A DNA stretch of 64,000 bases. Origin: Sinomonas terrae. GTDB lineage: Bacteria; Actinomycetota; Actinomycetes; Actinomycetales; Micrococcaceae. Below, piece by piece: positions 15,026-23,470 of the stretch (positions are counted from its first letter, which is position 1; every line of letters begins with the position of its first letter). The notes under the pieces are model-generated. The model ran no database searches. It saw nothing but the letters and a program-made list of their open reading frames with translations, and had not been told where the DNA came from. Both the position numbers and the translations under genes were made by a program. The stretch covers positions 248,001 to 312,000 of the forward strand of contig NZ_JAKZBV010000001.1 in assembly GCF_022539255.1 (NCBI RefSeq), given 5' to 3'.

Positions 15026-16285
15026 GTGAGTGGAGGCAGGAAGGCCAGCGGCCGCAAGCATCCCGTGGCCGCTCTTGCCCTCGGCGTGCTGGCCGGCATC
15101 GGCGGGTTCCTCGACACGGGCGGCGTGATCACCGCCGTCTCGGCCGGGGCTCGGTTCCAGTTCGCGCTCCTGTGGACGGTCGTGCTGGGCCTCGTCGGCT
15201 TCTCGGTCTACGCGGAGATGTCGGGCCGCTTGGCGATCTCCTCGGCCCAGCCCACGTACGAGGTGATCCGTACGCGATTGGGCCCGCGGCTCGGCGCCGT
15301 CCCGCTGATCGCCAACGTCGTCGTGCACGTGCTGGTCCTCGCGGTGGATCTCGTCGGGATGTCGCTCGCGCTGGAACTGCTCACCGGCATCGGGTACAGA
15401 GTCTGGTTGCCCGCGGTGGCGGTCGCGCTCGCGCTGGCCCTGTGGATCTTCAACTTCAGCAGAGTCGATACCGGGGCGGCCCTGGCCGGGCTGACCATGC
15501 TCGTCATGATCCCGGCGAGCGTCGCCCTGTCCCCGAACTGGGGAAAGGTCGCGGCCGCCGTCGTGCATCCGAACATCGCCCCGTCCTATTCGATCCCGGG
15601 CTACTTGTTTGCGACCGCGTCTCTGCTCGGCTCGTTCATGACCCCCTACCAGTTCGACTTCTACTCCTCGGGCGCAATTGAGGAGGGCTGGACCGGCAAG
15701 GACCTCGGGCGGAACCGTGTTGTGGCCGTCGTGGGAACACTCTTCGGCGCGGTCATGACGATGGCCGTCATGATCGCCGGGGCGAAGGCCTTATACCCCT
15801 ACGGACAGCCAGTGGATTCGATCCGGGCCGCGGCGCAGCCGGCTCAGGCAGCGTTCGGCGAGTTCGGCTTCGTCGTCTTCGTGATCGGCGTCTTCGCTGT
15901 CTCGGTGGCCGCCTCGGTGGAACTGTGCCTCTCGGGCGGGTACGGCGTCGCCCAGTATTACGGGTGGGACTGGGGGAAGAGCGCCCCCGCCCGCGGTGCC
16001 CCCGCCTTCAACCTCGTGTTCCTGGCGATGATTGCGCTCGCCATGGTCATCGACCTGACGGGGGTGGACCCCATCAAGTTCACCGTCATCACGATGGCCT
16101 TCGGCTCCGCGGCCCTTCCCTTCACGTTCGGGCCGCTGCTCCTCCTCGCCAACGACTCCCAGTTCGTCGGCAAGCAGCGGAACTCACTGCCGGTCAACAT
16201 CGTGGCGAGCATTGTCCTGGCGGTGCTCGTGCTCACGACCCTTGCAACAATCCCCCTTCTGGTGATTACTGGTGGCAACTTCTAG
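15026..16285 (+). CDS. NRAMP-like divalent metal transporter
   Basis: 419 residues from the GTG at 15026, chosen for the AGGGAGGA ribosome site 6 bases upstream. About eleven helices. The first helix region GVLAGIGGFLDTGGVITAVSAGA matches the NRAMP helix-1 position, but the classic DPGN metal-binding motif appears as DTGG. The helix-6 methionine region (usually MPH) reads SFMTPYQFDF. Altered key residues suggest a divergent subfamily, perhaps with different metal or non-metal substrate. It is followed closely by two PRC-barrel genes and a one-helix gene, which form an operon with it. Confidence 0.72.
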   Translation: MSGGRKASGRKHPVAALALGVLAGIGGFLDTGGVITAVSAGARFQFALLWTVVLGLVGFSVYAEMSGRLAISSAQPTYEVIRTRLGPRLGAVPLIANVVVHVLVLAVDLVGMSLALELLTGIGYRVWLPAVAVALALALWIFNFSRVDTGAALAGLTMLVMIPASVALSPNWGKVAAAVVHPNIAPSYSIPGYLFATASLLGSFMTPYQFDFYSSGAIEEGWTGKDLGRNRVVAVVGTLFGAVMTMAVMIAGAKALYPYGQPVDSIRAAAQPAQAAFGEFGFVVFVIGVFAVSVAASVELCLSGGYGVAQYYGWDWGKSAPARGAPAFNLVFLAMIALAMVIDLTGVDPIKFTVITMAFGSAALPFTFGPLLLLANDSQFVGKQRNSLPVNIVASIVLAVLVLTTLATIPLLVITGGNF

Positions 16286-16310
16286 GCGCGCGAGCCCGCA
16301 GGAGGCGGGG

Positions 16311-16715
16311 ATGGACGACGACGGCCGGCTGAGCGGGCTTTCGATGGGCCAGGTCATCGACCACGCAATCCTGGACCGCGACGGGCGCCGGGCCGGGCGC
16401 GTGGACGACCTGCAGTTTGAACTCGTGCCCGGGTCTGCCGAGGACGATCCGCCGAGGCTTGTGCTGCGCGCCATTGTCTCGGGACCGGTGCCGCGCCCGA
16501 CGCCCAAGGTGCTCAGGGGCATTGCGCGGGCCTGCTACCGGCTCATCGGAGTGCACGATCCCGGCCCGGCCACCGTCGACTGGTCTCACGTGAAGGCGAT
16601 CGACGCCTTCGTGCATCTGGACGTCGACCGCGTCGAATCCGGCCTGCGGAAGGTCGACGAGGCAGTGCTGCGCTTCGTCGGGAAGCTGCCCGGATCCGGG
16701 AGGGAGCAGGGATGA
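16311..16715 (+). CDS. PRC-barrel domain protein
   Basis: 134 residues from the ATG at 16311 with a GGAGG site; a GTG at 16272 is also open but lacks one. The N-terminal half (MGQVIDHAILDRDGRRAGRVDDLQFEL) is a PRC-barrel, a small beta-barrel often found in RNA-processing, photosynthetic or membrane-associated proteins. The C-terminal half (VDWSHVKAIDAFVHLDVDRVESGL) continues a second strand set. It overlaps the following PRC-barrel gene by an ATGA junction, so the two may form a complex. The link to the upstream transporter is inferred from position. Confidence 0.7.
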   Translation: MDDDGRLSGLSMGQVIDHAILDRDGRRAGRVDDLQFELVPGSAEDDPPRLVLRAIVSGPVPRPTPKVLRGIARACYRLIGVHDPGPATVDWSHVKAIDAFVHLDVDRVESGLRKVDEAVLRFVGKLPGSGREQG

Positions 16716-16966
16716 TGCTGACCTACAGCCGCCTCCGCGGCTTGGCGGTGTCCTCGGACGACGGCCGCGTTCGGGGCCGGGTCCTCGATGTCATCGCGGC
16801 TCCCGAGGGCGATGAGATGGTCGTTCGGGCTCTCCTCATCGTGCCTCACCGCTTCGCCCTCCTTGCGGGCCGGTTCACGCCGAGGCCGAAGACGACGACG
16901 ATCCCGGCGAGCCATATCGTCGCGATCGACGACGGCGGAATCCGCCTCAGGGGGAGCGATGGCTGA
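16712..16966 (+). CDS. Short PRC-barrel protein
   Basis: 84 residues, starting in an ATGA overlap behind a GGGAGGGAG ribosome site. Sequence LRGLAVSSDDGRVRGRVLDVIA is again PRC-barrel-like, with a second strand pair PASHIVAIDDGGIRLRG. It is smaller than its upstream partner. Nothing catalytic is visible. Confidence 0.68.
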   Translation: MMLTYSRLRGLAVSSDDGRVRGRVLDVIAAPEGDEMVVRALLIVPHRFALLAGRFTPRPKTTTIPASHIVAIDDGGIRLRGSDG

Positions 16967-17186
16967 GGAACTCATCGGCTGGGCCGTGAGCGCGCTGGTG
17001 GTGCTCGTCGTCGTCGCCTTCATCGTCTATCTGTTCGCGGTGGCCCGGCTCCCCGACGAACGCCCGCGCGTCTCCACCTACGACAGGCACGGGAAGCTCA
17101 TAGGCCGGTACGAGAACCCGGGCGAACAGATCGCGCCCGGACGGCGGGGGGATCCGCGTGCCCAGCGGAAGGAGCACGGCGGCTGA
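16959..17186 (+). CDS. Small single-helix membrane protein
   Basis: 75 residues; the ATG at 16959 overlaps the end of the PRC-barrel gene by 8 bases, with GGGGGAGC as ribosome site. One N-terminal helix (about 6-27, IGWAVSALVVLVVVAFIVYLFA), then a polar tail with YDRHGKLIGRYENPG. It probably anchors or regulates the upstream proteins at the membrane. No family recognised. Confidence 0.6.
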   Translation: MAEELIGWAVSALVVLVVVAFIVYLFAVARLPDERPRVSTYDRHGKLIGRYENPGEQIAPGRRGDPRAQRKEHGG

Positions 17187-17422
17187 GGCGGGGAGAGCGC
17201 CGGGCCTCCGGGCCTCCGGGCCGCCGGGCCGCCGCGCTCGCCGGGCCGCGCTTGCCGGGCCGCCCGGCCGCGACTCGTCAATCGGTTGCCGACCGGCATT
17301 GACTGGCCTCCGTGGCCGGCAGCGGCGTGTTGCGGAGCGACGCGCCGAGGAAGCGGATCGATGATGGTCGGAATCTGCGCTGGCCCGCGCTTGCCCCGCG
17401 GGGCTCGCCGCGCGCTGGCCGA
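17187..17422. repeat. Low-complexity CCGGGC-rich intergenic tract
   Basis: Between convergent genes. From about 17195 to 17275 the sequence is built from imperfect CCGGGCC(T/G)CC units, the most GC-rich part of the window. Its many self-complementary CCGGG/CCCGG pairs could fold and act as a bidirectional terminator. No gene seen. Confidence 0.45.
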
Positions 17423-18187
17423 TCACGCGGCGAGGCCGTCCGGCAAGGGGAACGCCTCGACGGGGTTGACGAGTTCTCCGAGGCCCTCGACCCGGATGCT
17501 CACGTCGTCCCCCGCCGAGATGGGTACTGCGGGCGCCGGCGCGCCGGTGAGGACCAGATCGCCGGGCCCGAGCGGCATGAGCCTGGACAGATAGGCCAGC
17601 ACCTCGCCGGGATCGCGGGCCAAGTCCCTCGTCGAGGCGGTCTTCGCCTCGGACCCGTTGACGGCGAGGGTGATCGCCACGTCGGCCGGGTCGAGGTCGG
17701 TCTCGATCCACGGGCCGATGGGGGTGAACGTGTGGCGGCTCTTCGCCTCGGTCCAGAGCGGGTCTCGGCTCTGGGCCGCTCGGTCGGTGACATCGTTCGC
17801 CGCGGTGAAGCCCAGGACGCAGGAGAGCAGGTCCACGGGCCGAACCCCGGCCGTATCCCGACCGATGACCATGGCGAGCTCGCCCTCGGCGACGACGTGG
17901 CCGCCGTCGTCCGGCAAGCGCACCTGGGCGCCCGGGCCGATGACCGAGCGCGCTGCCTTGAGGAACGCAGCCGGAGGCAGCGCGCGGTCCGCCGGCCCGG
18001 TGTTGTGGGCCATGCCGACGACGGTGCGGGGCTCGATCGGGGCTAGCAGGCGTGCGCGGGCGGCAGGCACGCGCACGCCGGTTGTCCGTGGCTGGGCCTC
18101 GAAGGGGTCGAGGAGGAGAGCGAAGCCCTCCTCCTCGAGGACGGCATAGTCGATGCCGCCCGGATGGGCAATCCTGCAGATGCGCAC
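17423..18187 (-). CDS. Fumarylacetoacetate-hydrolase-family protein
   Basis: 254 residues; the GTG at 18187 begins two bases after the MFS stop, so the two genes are co-transcribed. The family core is present: VVGMAHNTGPADR, then GGHVVAEGELAMVIGR with the metal-binding Glu pair, FTAANDVTDRAAQSRDPLWTEAKSRHTFTPIGPW and GDLVLTGAPAP. FAH-family enzymes cleave C-C bonds, decarboxylate or hydrate in the breakdown of aromatic and sugar-acid ring-fission products, using Mg2+ or Mn2+. With an organic-anion-type MFS beside it, it probably handles an imported acid. The exact substrate is not readable. Confidence 0.85.
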   Translation of the reverse strand: MRICRIAHPGGIDYAVLEEEGFALLLDPFEAQPRTTGVRVPAARARLLAPIEPRTVVGMAHNTGPADRALPPAAFLKAARSVIGPGAQVRLPDDGGHVVAEGELAMVIGRDTAGVRPVDLLSCVLGFTAANDVTDRAAQSRDPLWTEAKSRHTFTPIGPWIETDLDPADVAITLAVNGSEAKTASTRDLARDPGEVLAYLSRLMPLGPGDLVLTGAPAPAVPISAGDDVSIRVEGLGELVNPVEAFPLPDGLAA

Positions 18188-18189
18188 CC

Positions 18190-19509
18190 TCAGGAGTCCG
18201 CGTTCGCGCGGAGCGTGGTCCCGGATGACTTGTGCGGGCGCGGTACCTTCACGAACGGGATCAGGATGGCGGAGCCGGCCAGGCTGACGGACATGAGCAG
18301 GAACGAAGCACTGGTTGATCCGGTGGTGCCGTCGAGCCATCCCACGAAGTAGGAGCCCGCGAAGCCGCCGAGGGCGCCGAGGGAGTTGACGAGCGCGATC
18401 GCGGGTCCTGCCACGTCCCGGGGCATGAGCTCGGGGATGGCCGCGAAGAACGGTCCGTAGGGAGCGTACTGGGCGGCGCCGGCGATCACGAGGAGGACGA
18501 AGGCCGCCCAGAAGTTCTTGGTCCCCACGAGGTAGGAGCCGTAGAACGCGACAGCGCTGAGGGCCAGCCACGGCCAGACGTAGCGGTTGCGGTGGCCGGA
18601 GCGGTCGGAGAGCCGGCTGTTGAGGACCATGAGCACGACGGCGAACACGTACGGGATGGCGGAGATCAGGCCGGTCATGCCGATTCCCTGGCCGCCTGCA
18701 GCCTTCACGATCGAGGGGAGCCAGAAGACGAAGCCGTAGACGCCGAGGCTCCACAGGAAGTACTGCACCGAGAGGATGACGACGTTGCGGGAGCGGAGGG
18801 CGGTCATCAGGGAGGCGGCAGGAGTCATGGCGCGCTGCTCTTCGGCGAGGGCGTCCTCGACGTAGCGGCGCTCGGCGGGATCGAGCCAGCTGGCCTGATG
18901 CGGGTGGTCGCGGACGAGGGCCCGGAACACGAACGCCCAGATGACCGCGGGCAGGCCCTCGACGATGAACATCCAGCGCCACGAGGTGGCCTGGACAAGG
19001 TAGCCGGACACCGCCGTCAGCCACAGCACCGTCACCGGATTGCCCAGGATCAGGTAGGTGTTCGCCCGCCCGCGTTCGGCCTTCGTGAACCAGTGGCTCA
19101 GGAAGATCACCATCGCCGGAAGGACGGCAGCCTCGACCACGCCGAGGAGGAAGCGCACCACCATCAGGAACGCGACCGAGGAGCCGATGCCCTGGAGGGA
19201 GGCGAGAACGCCCCACGCGATAAGGCTCCAGAAGATCAGGTTCCTCGCGCTGCGCCGCTCCGCGTAGACGCCCGCGGGCACCTGGAACAGGAAGTAGCCG
19301 AGGAAGAACAGTGCTCCCAGCAGGGCCGAGACGCCGGCGTCCAGGTGGAGGTCGGTCTTCATTCCGCCGGCGACGCCGATCGAGTAGTTCGAGCGGTCCA
19401 GATACGCGAGCGAATAGGTCACGAACGAGATGGGGAGGAGCCTGGCCCATCTGGTGCGTCCGGGCGACGCTGCGATCGGGCCGGGAGCCGTGCGGGATTG
19501 GTCGGACAT
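18190..19509 (-). CDS. MFS transporter, anion:cation symporter type
   Basis: 439 residues, twelve helices; ATG at 19509 after GAGGTG. The start LPISFVTYSLAYLDRSNYSIG is characteristic of the ACS family (hexuronate, phthalate, tartrate and nicotinate permeases), as are GYFLFQVPAGVYAERRSARN and RFLLGVVEAAVLPAMV. It likely imports a carboxylate for the FAH-family enzyme encoded just downstream. A divergent IclR gene with three inverted repeats between suggests substrate-responsive control. Confidence 0.88.
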   Translation of the reverse strand: MSDQSRTAPGPIAASPGRTRWARLLPISFVTYSLAYLDRSNYSIGVAGGMKTDLHLDAGVSALLGALFFLGYFLFQVPAGVYAERRSARNLIFWSLIAWGVLASLQGIGSSVAFLMVVRFLLGVVEAAVLPAMVIFLSHWFTKAERGRANTYLILGNPVTVLWLTAVSGYLVQATSWRWMFIVEGLPAVIWAFVFRALVRDHPHQASWLDPAERRYVEDALAEEQRAMTPAASLMTALRSRNVVILSVQYFLWSLGVYGFVFWLPSIVKAAGGQGIGMTGLISAIPYVFAVVLMVLNSRLSDRSGHRNRYVWPWLALSAVAFYGSYLVGTKNFWAAFVLLVIAGAAQYAPYGPFFAAIPELMPRDVAGPAIALVNSLGALGGFAGSYFVGWLDGTTGSTSASFLLMSVSLAGSAILIPFVKVPRPHKSSGTTLRANADS

Positions 19510-19573
19510 GAGATCACCTCACTGTGATGTCCCTCTGCGGGATGTTCCGTGTCGGGGGTTCGATAGGCTGCCG

Positions 19574-19696
19574 TTCCAGATGATGGAAGGGGATATCGCC
19601 ACTTGGAAGCAAGTCTGCTCCTCTTGTGCCCGCTCGCACAAGGGGGTAAGTCAAAAAGATTCCTTCTTGTGGCATTCCCTCCCATATCGTGGAATG
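19574..19696. promoter_or_regulatory. Three inverted repeats in the MFS/IclR intergenic region
   Basis: In the divergent promoter region: TTCCA-N5-TGGAA at 19574-19588; CTTGTGC-N6-GCACAAG at 19623-19642; CATTCC-N12-GGAATG at 19673-19696, just upstream of the IclR start. The first and third share TTCC/GGAA arms. Likely operators for the adjacent IclR protein on both its own and the transporter promoter. Confidence 0.6.
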
Positions 19697-19715
19697 GTCG
19701 TGAAATAATCCGAGG

Positions 19716-20477
19716 GTGAGCCAAACACCTCCAGACATGGTCGGCAAGGCGCTTCTGCTTCTTACCCTGCTCGGCGATTACCCAGACGGCGCCTCGCTCT
19801 CAGACGTCGCAAGGCGGGCGGGCTTCCCGCTGAGCACCGCGCACCGCCTCGCCTCTGCCCTCGTTCGCGACGGCTACGCGTGCGTCGACGAGACCAGCCG
19901 GCGCTACAGCCTCGGGCTCCAGGTCTTCTCGCTTGCGAGCCGCATTGCGCACCGGCATGGTTTCGCCGGGTCCGCCCTGCCCGTCCTGCGCAAGCTCGCC
20001 GAGCAGACGTCCGAGAGCGCGCTCATGTCGGTCATCGATGGGCACCACCAGCTCTACGTGCACCATGTCCAGGGCAGGCACTCCGTGAGCGTCAGCGGCG
20101 AACCGGGGCGGCGTGGCCCCCTGCACTGCACCTCGATGGGCAAAGTCCTTGTTGCCTTCGCCCCCGAGGCGCAACGTCACGAGCTCGTCGAAAACCTCGA
20201 GCTGACCCCCTTCGTGCCCCACACCATCGTGGACAGGCAGCAGTTCCGGGACGAGATCGACGCCGTCGCGGACCAGGGCTACGCCATCGCCGACGAAGAG
20301 CACGAAGCAGGCATCCGCGCCATCGGCGTCCCAGTGAAGGACCTCAACGGTGCGACGATCGCGTCGGTGTCCATCGCGGCGCCCGCGTACCGCGTCAGCC
20401 GGGAGAAGCTCCTCGACTACCTCCCCGACCTCAACGAGGCCGCCCGCGAACTGACGGTCCTGCTGCCGCCCCGATGA
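19716..20477 (+). CDS. IclR-family transcriptional regulator
   Basis: 253 residues from a GTG start. N-terminal winged helix: VGKALLLLTLLGDYPDGASL, then SDVARRAGFPLSTAHRLASALVRDGY. The effector domain has the IclR signatures GPLHCTSMGKVLVAF and ADEEHEAGIRAIGVPVKDLNG. Such proteins bind small carboxylic or aromatic effectors and repress or activate catabolic genes. Divergent from the MFS-FAH hydrolase pair, which it most probably controls. Confidence 0.88.
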   Translation: MSQTPPDMVGKALLLLTLLGDYPDGASLSDVARRAGFPLSTAHRLASALVRDGYACVDETSRRYSLGLQVFSLASRIAHRHGFAGSALPVLRKLAEQTSESALMSVIDGHHQLYVHHVQGRHSVSVSGEPGRRGPLHCTSMGKVLVAFAPEAQRHELVENLELTPFVPHTIVDRQQFRDEIDAVADQGYAIADEEHEAGIRAIGVPVKDLNGATIASVSIAAPAYRVSREKLLDYLPDLNEAARELTVLLPPR

Positions 20478-20525
20478 GTCGGCGCCCTATTCCGCGGGCC
20501 TTGGCCGAGGGTCGAGAATCGGGGG

Positions 20526-20939
20526 ATGGAACACGAAGCCAAGGTCACCTCCACAGTTGTCTTCGTCAGGGACCTTGAACGGTCCGCCGAGTTCTACACG
20601 AGCGTCTTCGGCTGCCGGAAGACGCTCGACGCCGACGGCGGAGCCCTCCTCCTGGCGCCCGGTGGGTTCCAGATCTACCTCGTCGCGAAGGGCGAGGACG
20701 CGCCTCATCCGTTGGAAGGAATCGGTGCGCAGTACCTGATGTGGGCCGTGGACACCCCGGAAGGCCTGCAGCAGTTCGAAGCGTCGTTGAAGTCGGCCAG
20801 CCTCTACTCCGACACGCATTCCTCAGGCGGCGTGACCTTTGTAGAGGGCCGGGATCCCGATGGCATTCGCGTCGTCATCGCACATCCCAGCCCCCTACAG
20901 CAGCCCCGTTCGTCCCTCGACAACCGGATCTACAGCTAG
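20526..20939 (+). CDS. VOC-family (glyoxalase-like) protein
   Basis: 137 residues; ATG at 20526. Typical vicinal-oxygen-chelate features: TVVFVRDLERSAEFYTSVFG at the start, then a strand block GGALLLAPGGFQIYLV, and the second repeat GVTFVEGRDPDGIRVVIAHP. Members include glyoxalase I, extradiol dioxygenases and resistance proteins. The metal ligand set is only partly visible, so the activity is open. It follows the IclR gene at 48 bases and may be co-transcribed with it. Confidence 0.78.
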   Translation: MEHEAKVTSTVVFVRDLERSAEFYTSVFGCRKTLDADGGALLLAPGGFQIYLVAKGEDAPHPLEGIGAQYLMWAVDTPEGLQQFEASLKSASLYSDTHSSGGVTFVEGRDPDGIRVVIAHPSPLQQPRSSLDNRIYS

Positions 20940-20961
20940 ACCCAGCCTGATTCGATCCGCG

Positions 20962-23346
20962 TCAGCTCGCGGTGGTGGTGGCCGTGCGTCCGCCGTCGGC
21001 AGTGAGCGCGACGGTGATCGGCAGGCCCCCGGCGACGGTGATCTGGGCCGTGGTGCTGGCTCCCGGGGTCAGGGCGGCGGCGACCGGTACGGCGAACTTG
21101 CTCGGGTCGCGGCCGATGATCTGGGCCGGCTGGCCGGACGGGGCGGTGATGGCCTGGAGGCGCAGGTCGTGCGCGGTGGCGGGGCCCTCGTTGCGGACGG
21201 TGAGCTGCCACGTCGTCGTGCCCCCGGAGTAGGTCTTGGCGACCGAAGCGGTGAGCTTCGCGGACGCCGGCTGGGCGCCGTCGTCGACCTCGAGGATGAG
21301 CGTGTCCCATCCGGGGCCCTTGCCTGCCGGCGCCGGGGAGCCATGGGCAAAGGTGATCGTGTTCTCCCCGGCGACGAGCAGCCCGGCCGGGAACGACAGC
21401 AAGGCCGTGCGGGGGTACCCGCTGCGATCGGCTTGGCGCGCGATGGTCGAGTCGTTGTTGCTGGGGAGGGTTCCGGTGATGGCCGTCGTGTTGCCGTTGA
21501 CGGCAACGATGGGCGCGCCGCCCTGCTGCATCGCCGTGGCCACGGTGAGGTACGCCGTGCCCGTGTATGCCCGCTCGAGGGTGAACTTGACTGTCCAAGT
21601 GCCCCTGTTGGTCTGGGCGTAGTACCAGTCGGTGGGCTCCCAGCTCTGGCCGATCGTGAAGGTCAGGTCCGCCGGGATGGTGGAGGGCTTTTCGTAGCCG
21701 CGGGGCTTCGCGGTCACGGGCGACTTCGTGGCGAGTGCGTACTCTCCGGCTGTCCGGTCTGAGCGGCCGATCTGCCACAGGAACGTCCCGTGCGTCGTGG
21801 GGGACCACACGATCTCGCCGAGGTCCTGCTGGGCGCCGCGGACGACGACGCCGGGCTGGCGGTAGAGGTCGGTCACCGACCCTTCTGCCGGCTGGACGTA
21901 GAGGACGTAGGATCCCGGGGCCGTGCTGCCGGGCTGCCACGCCGGAGGGATGCCGGGAAGCTCGAAGCGCCCATCGGCGTCGGTCTTGACGAAGTAGGTC
22001 GGCTCGGCGATCGGGAAGACGCTGTCGCTGTCCTGGGTGGAGAGGATGACGTGGAAGTCCGCTGCGGGGCGTCCGTCGGCTAGGCGGACGCGTCCTGTCA
22101 CGGTGGTTCGCTGGGCGGGGGAGGGGTAGAGGGAGTCTGCCATCCACGGGGCCCCGGCCCGGTGCTCGCTGATCGCGGCCCGAGCAGTGCGGGCGGCCTC
22201 GGCGATCATGGCGTCCGGCGTGCTCGGGTCGCCCACTGTGAAGAACGTCAGCCAAGGCCCGTAAAGGCGCCGGTAGCCGGCTTTGATCGGGTAGGCGGGC
22301 TCGCCGTAGTGGTTGCGGGAGAAGTAGTTCAGGATCAGGGCGTCCTGATGGATGGCCAGATCCTGGTGCTGGGGCCCGGCCCCGTAGAACGCGCACAGCG
22401 TGTCATCGGTGACGCCGCCCAAGGGGGTGAACCAGGCGCCGAAGCCGTGCCCGAAGTGCCCGAACATCGGATTCTCGTGGTGGTACAGGCTCCAGTCGTA
22501 CTTGCTGTAGACGCTGCCGGCGGGAAGGTGGCCCGAGTTGCTCTCCGGGCTCGGGAGGCTGGGGTTGTTGACCCCATCAACCCGCCACGTCTCGTCCTGC
22601 ACACTCTGCTGAGTGGCGAGGTAGGCGTAGGTGGGCTGCTGCCCCGCGCCTCGCTCCCAGTTGTAGGCGTGGTCCAGGAGGCTGCGGTCCCAGCGCGTGT
22701 TCATGCGCACCTCGTTGATGGACGTGTCGGTCACGGCCGTCATGATGTCGTACCCGTAGATGCCGCGGTGGCCGGACCTCATCACGAGGTGGTGCTCGTG
22801 CTGCAGCGGGGTGCTCGTGGTGTCCACGAACGCCACCTCGACGAGGCCGGGCTCTGCCCGAAGAACGTCCACCCGCGAGCACACCAGGCGCGTCTTGCCG
22901 CCGGAGGCGTCGACATAGAAGGAGTGCTGGCGGTCGGGGTCCCGCGGATTGACGCCGTTGAGGTTGTGGGCGAGCTCGGTGCCGGCGACGACGATCGAGG
23001 TCGCAGTGATCGAGACGTTCTGCCACCCGGTGGGGACTCCGACGTCGTCCCGGCCGAAGGCTGCCCGCACGAGCCCGTTGTCCAAGACCAGCTCGGGCAC
23101 CTCGTTCGGGAACGAGTAACTCCCCACTTTGGCGGGAGCGCCCCCGATCAGCACCTTCACGCCGTCGCCCTCGCCCGGTGTGGGTGCAGCGACAGCGGTG
23201 CCGACCCCGGCCGGCCCCACGAGCGCCGCGCCGATCGCGGCGCCGCCTAGTCCCTGCACAACCCTGCGCCGACTGACTCCCTTCGGTCGCTCCGGGCGCG
23301 CCTCTCGCTGTGCTGGCTGGATCTGGTCCGACTTGTCTGGCTGCAT
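20962..23346 (-). CDS. Secreted rhamnogalacturonan lyase, polysaccharide lyase family 4
   Basis: 794 residues; ATG at 23346 behind GAGGAG. A Tat signal (SRRRVVQ, 25-31) leads to a hydrophobic stretch ending AVAA. Three domains follow: a large N-terminal beta-sandwich catalytic domain (about 60-410, with NTRWDRSLLDHAYNWERG and MFGHFGHGFGAWFTPLGG), a carboxypeptidase-regulatory/FnIII-like domain (about 425-510, VTGRVRLADGRPAADFHVIL), and a CBM-like domain (about 560-700, IGQSWEPTDWYYAQTNRGTW). This order is that of PL4 rhamnogalacturonan endolyases, which cut the rhamnose-galacturonate backbone of pectin. An extra C-terminal domain (about 705-794) resembles an NEW3/CARDB-like module. No pectin-uptake genes adjoin. 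Confidence 0.82.
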   Translation of the reverse strand: MQPDKSDQIQPAQREARPERPKGVSRRRVVQGLGGAAIGAALVGPAGVGTAVAAPTPGEGDGVKVLIGGAPAKVGSYSFPNEVPELVLDNGLVRAAFGRDDVGVPTGWQNVSITATSIVVAGTELAHNLNGVNPRDPDRQHSFYVDASGGKTRLVCSRVDVLRAEPGLVEVAFVDTTSTPLQHEHHLVMRSGHRGIYGYDIMTAVTDTSINEVRMNTRWDRSLLDHAYNWERGAGQQPTYAYLATQQSVQDETWRVDGVNNPSLPSPESNSGHLPAGSVYSKYDWSLYHHENPMFGHFGHGFGAWFTPLGGVTDDTLCAFYGAGPQHQDLAIHQDALILNYFSRNHYGEPAYPIKAGYRRLYGPWLTFFTVGDPSTPDAMIAEAARTARAAISEHRAGAPWMADSLYPSPAQRTTVTGRVRLADGRPAADFHVILSTQDSDSVFPIAEPTYFVKTDADGRFELPGIPPAWQPGSTAPGSYVLYVQPAEGSVTDLYRQPGVVVRGAQQDLGEIVWSPTTHGTFLWQIGRSDRTAGEYALATKSPVTAKPRGYEKPSTIPADLTFTIGQSWEPTDWYYAQTNRGTWTVKFTLERAYTGTAYLTVATAMQQGGAPIVAVNGNTTAITGTLPSNNDSTIARQADRSGYPRTALLSFPAGLLVAGENTITFAHGSPAPAGKGPGWDTLILEVDDGAQPASAKLTASVAKTYSGGTTTWQLTVRNEGPATAHDLRLQAITAPSGQPAQIIGRDPSKFAVPVAAALTPGASTTAQITVAGGLPITVALTADGGRTATTTAS

Positions 23347-23470
23347 CTCTCGCTCCTCAATGAGCTAGTTCGCTGGCGACTAGGAAAGCGGTTTCCGAAG
23401 GAATTGAAACGATATTCCCAGAGAGCCGCGAGCAAAGTCAATGCTCTGGTGAGGAGGTTGTGGCTGAGCG

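Noticed and set aside
17423..19450. One long 675-codon leftward gene
   Set aside because: The first 420 codons are an out-of-frame shadow of the MFS gene. Only the part from 18187 leftwards matches a family (FAH hydrolase).
20860..23250. Plus-strand frames opposite the polysaccharide lyase
   Set aside because: Long opposite-strand frames are common in GC-rich DNA. They show no domains and have shifted codon bias.
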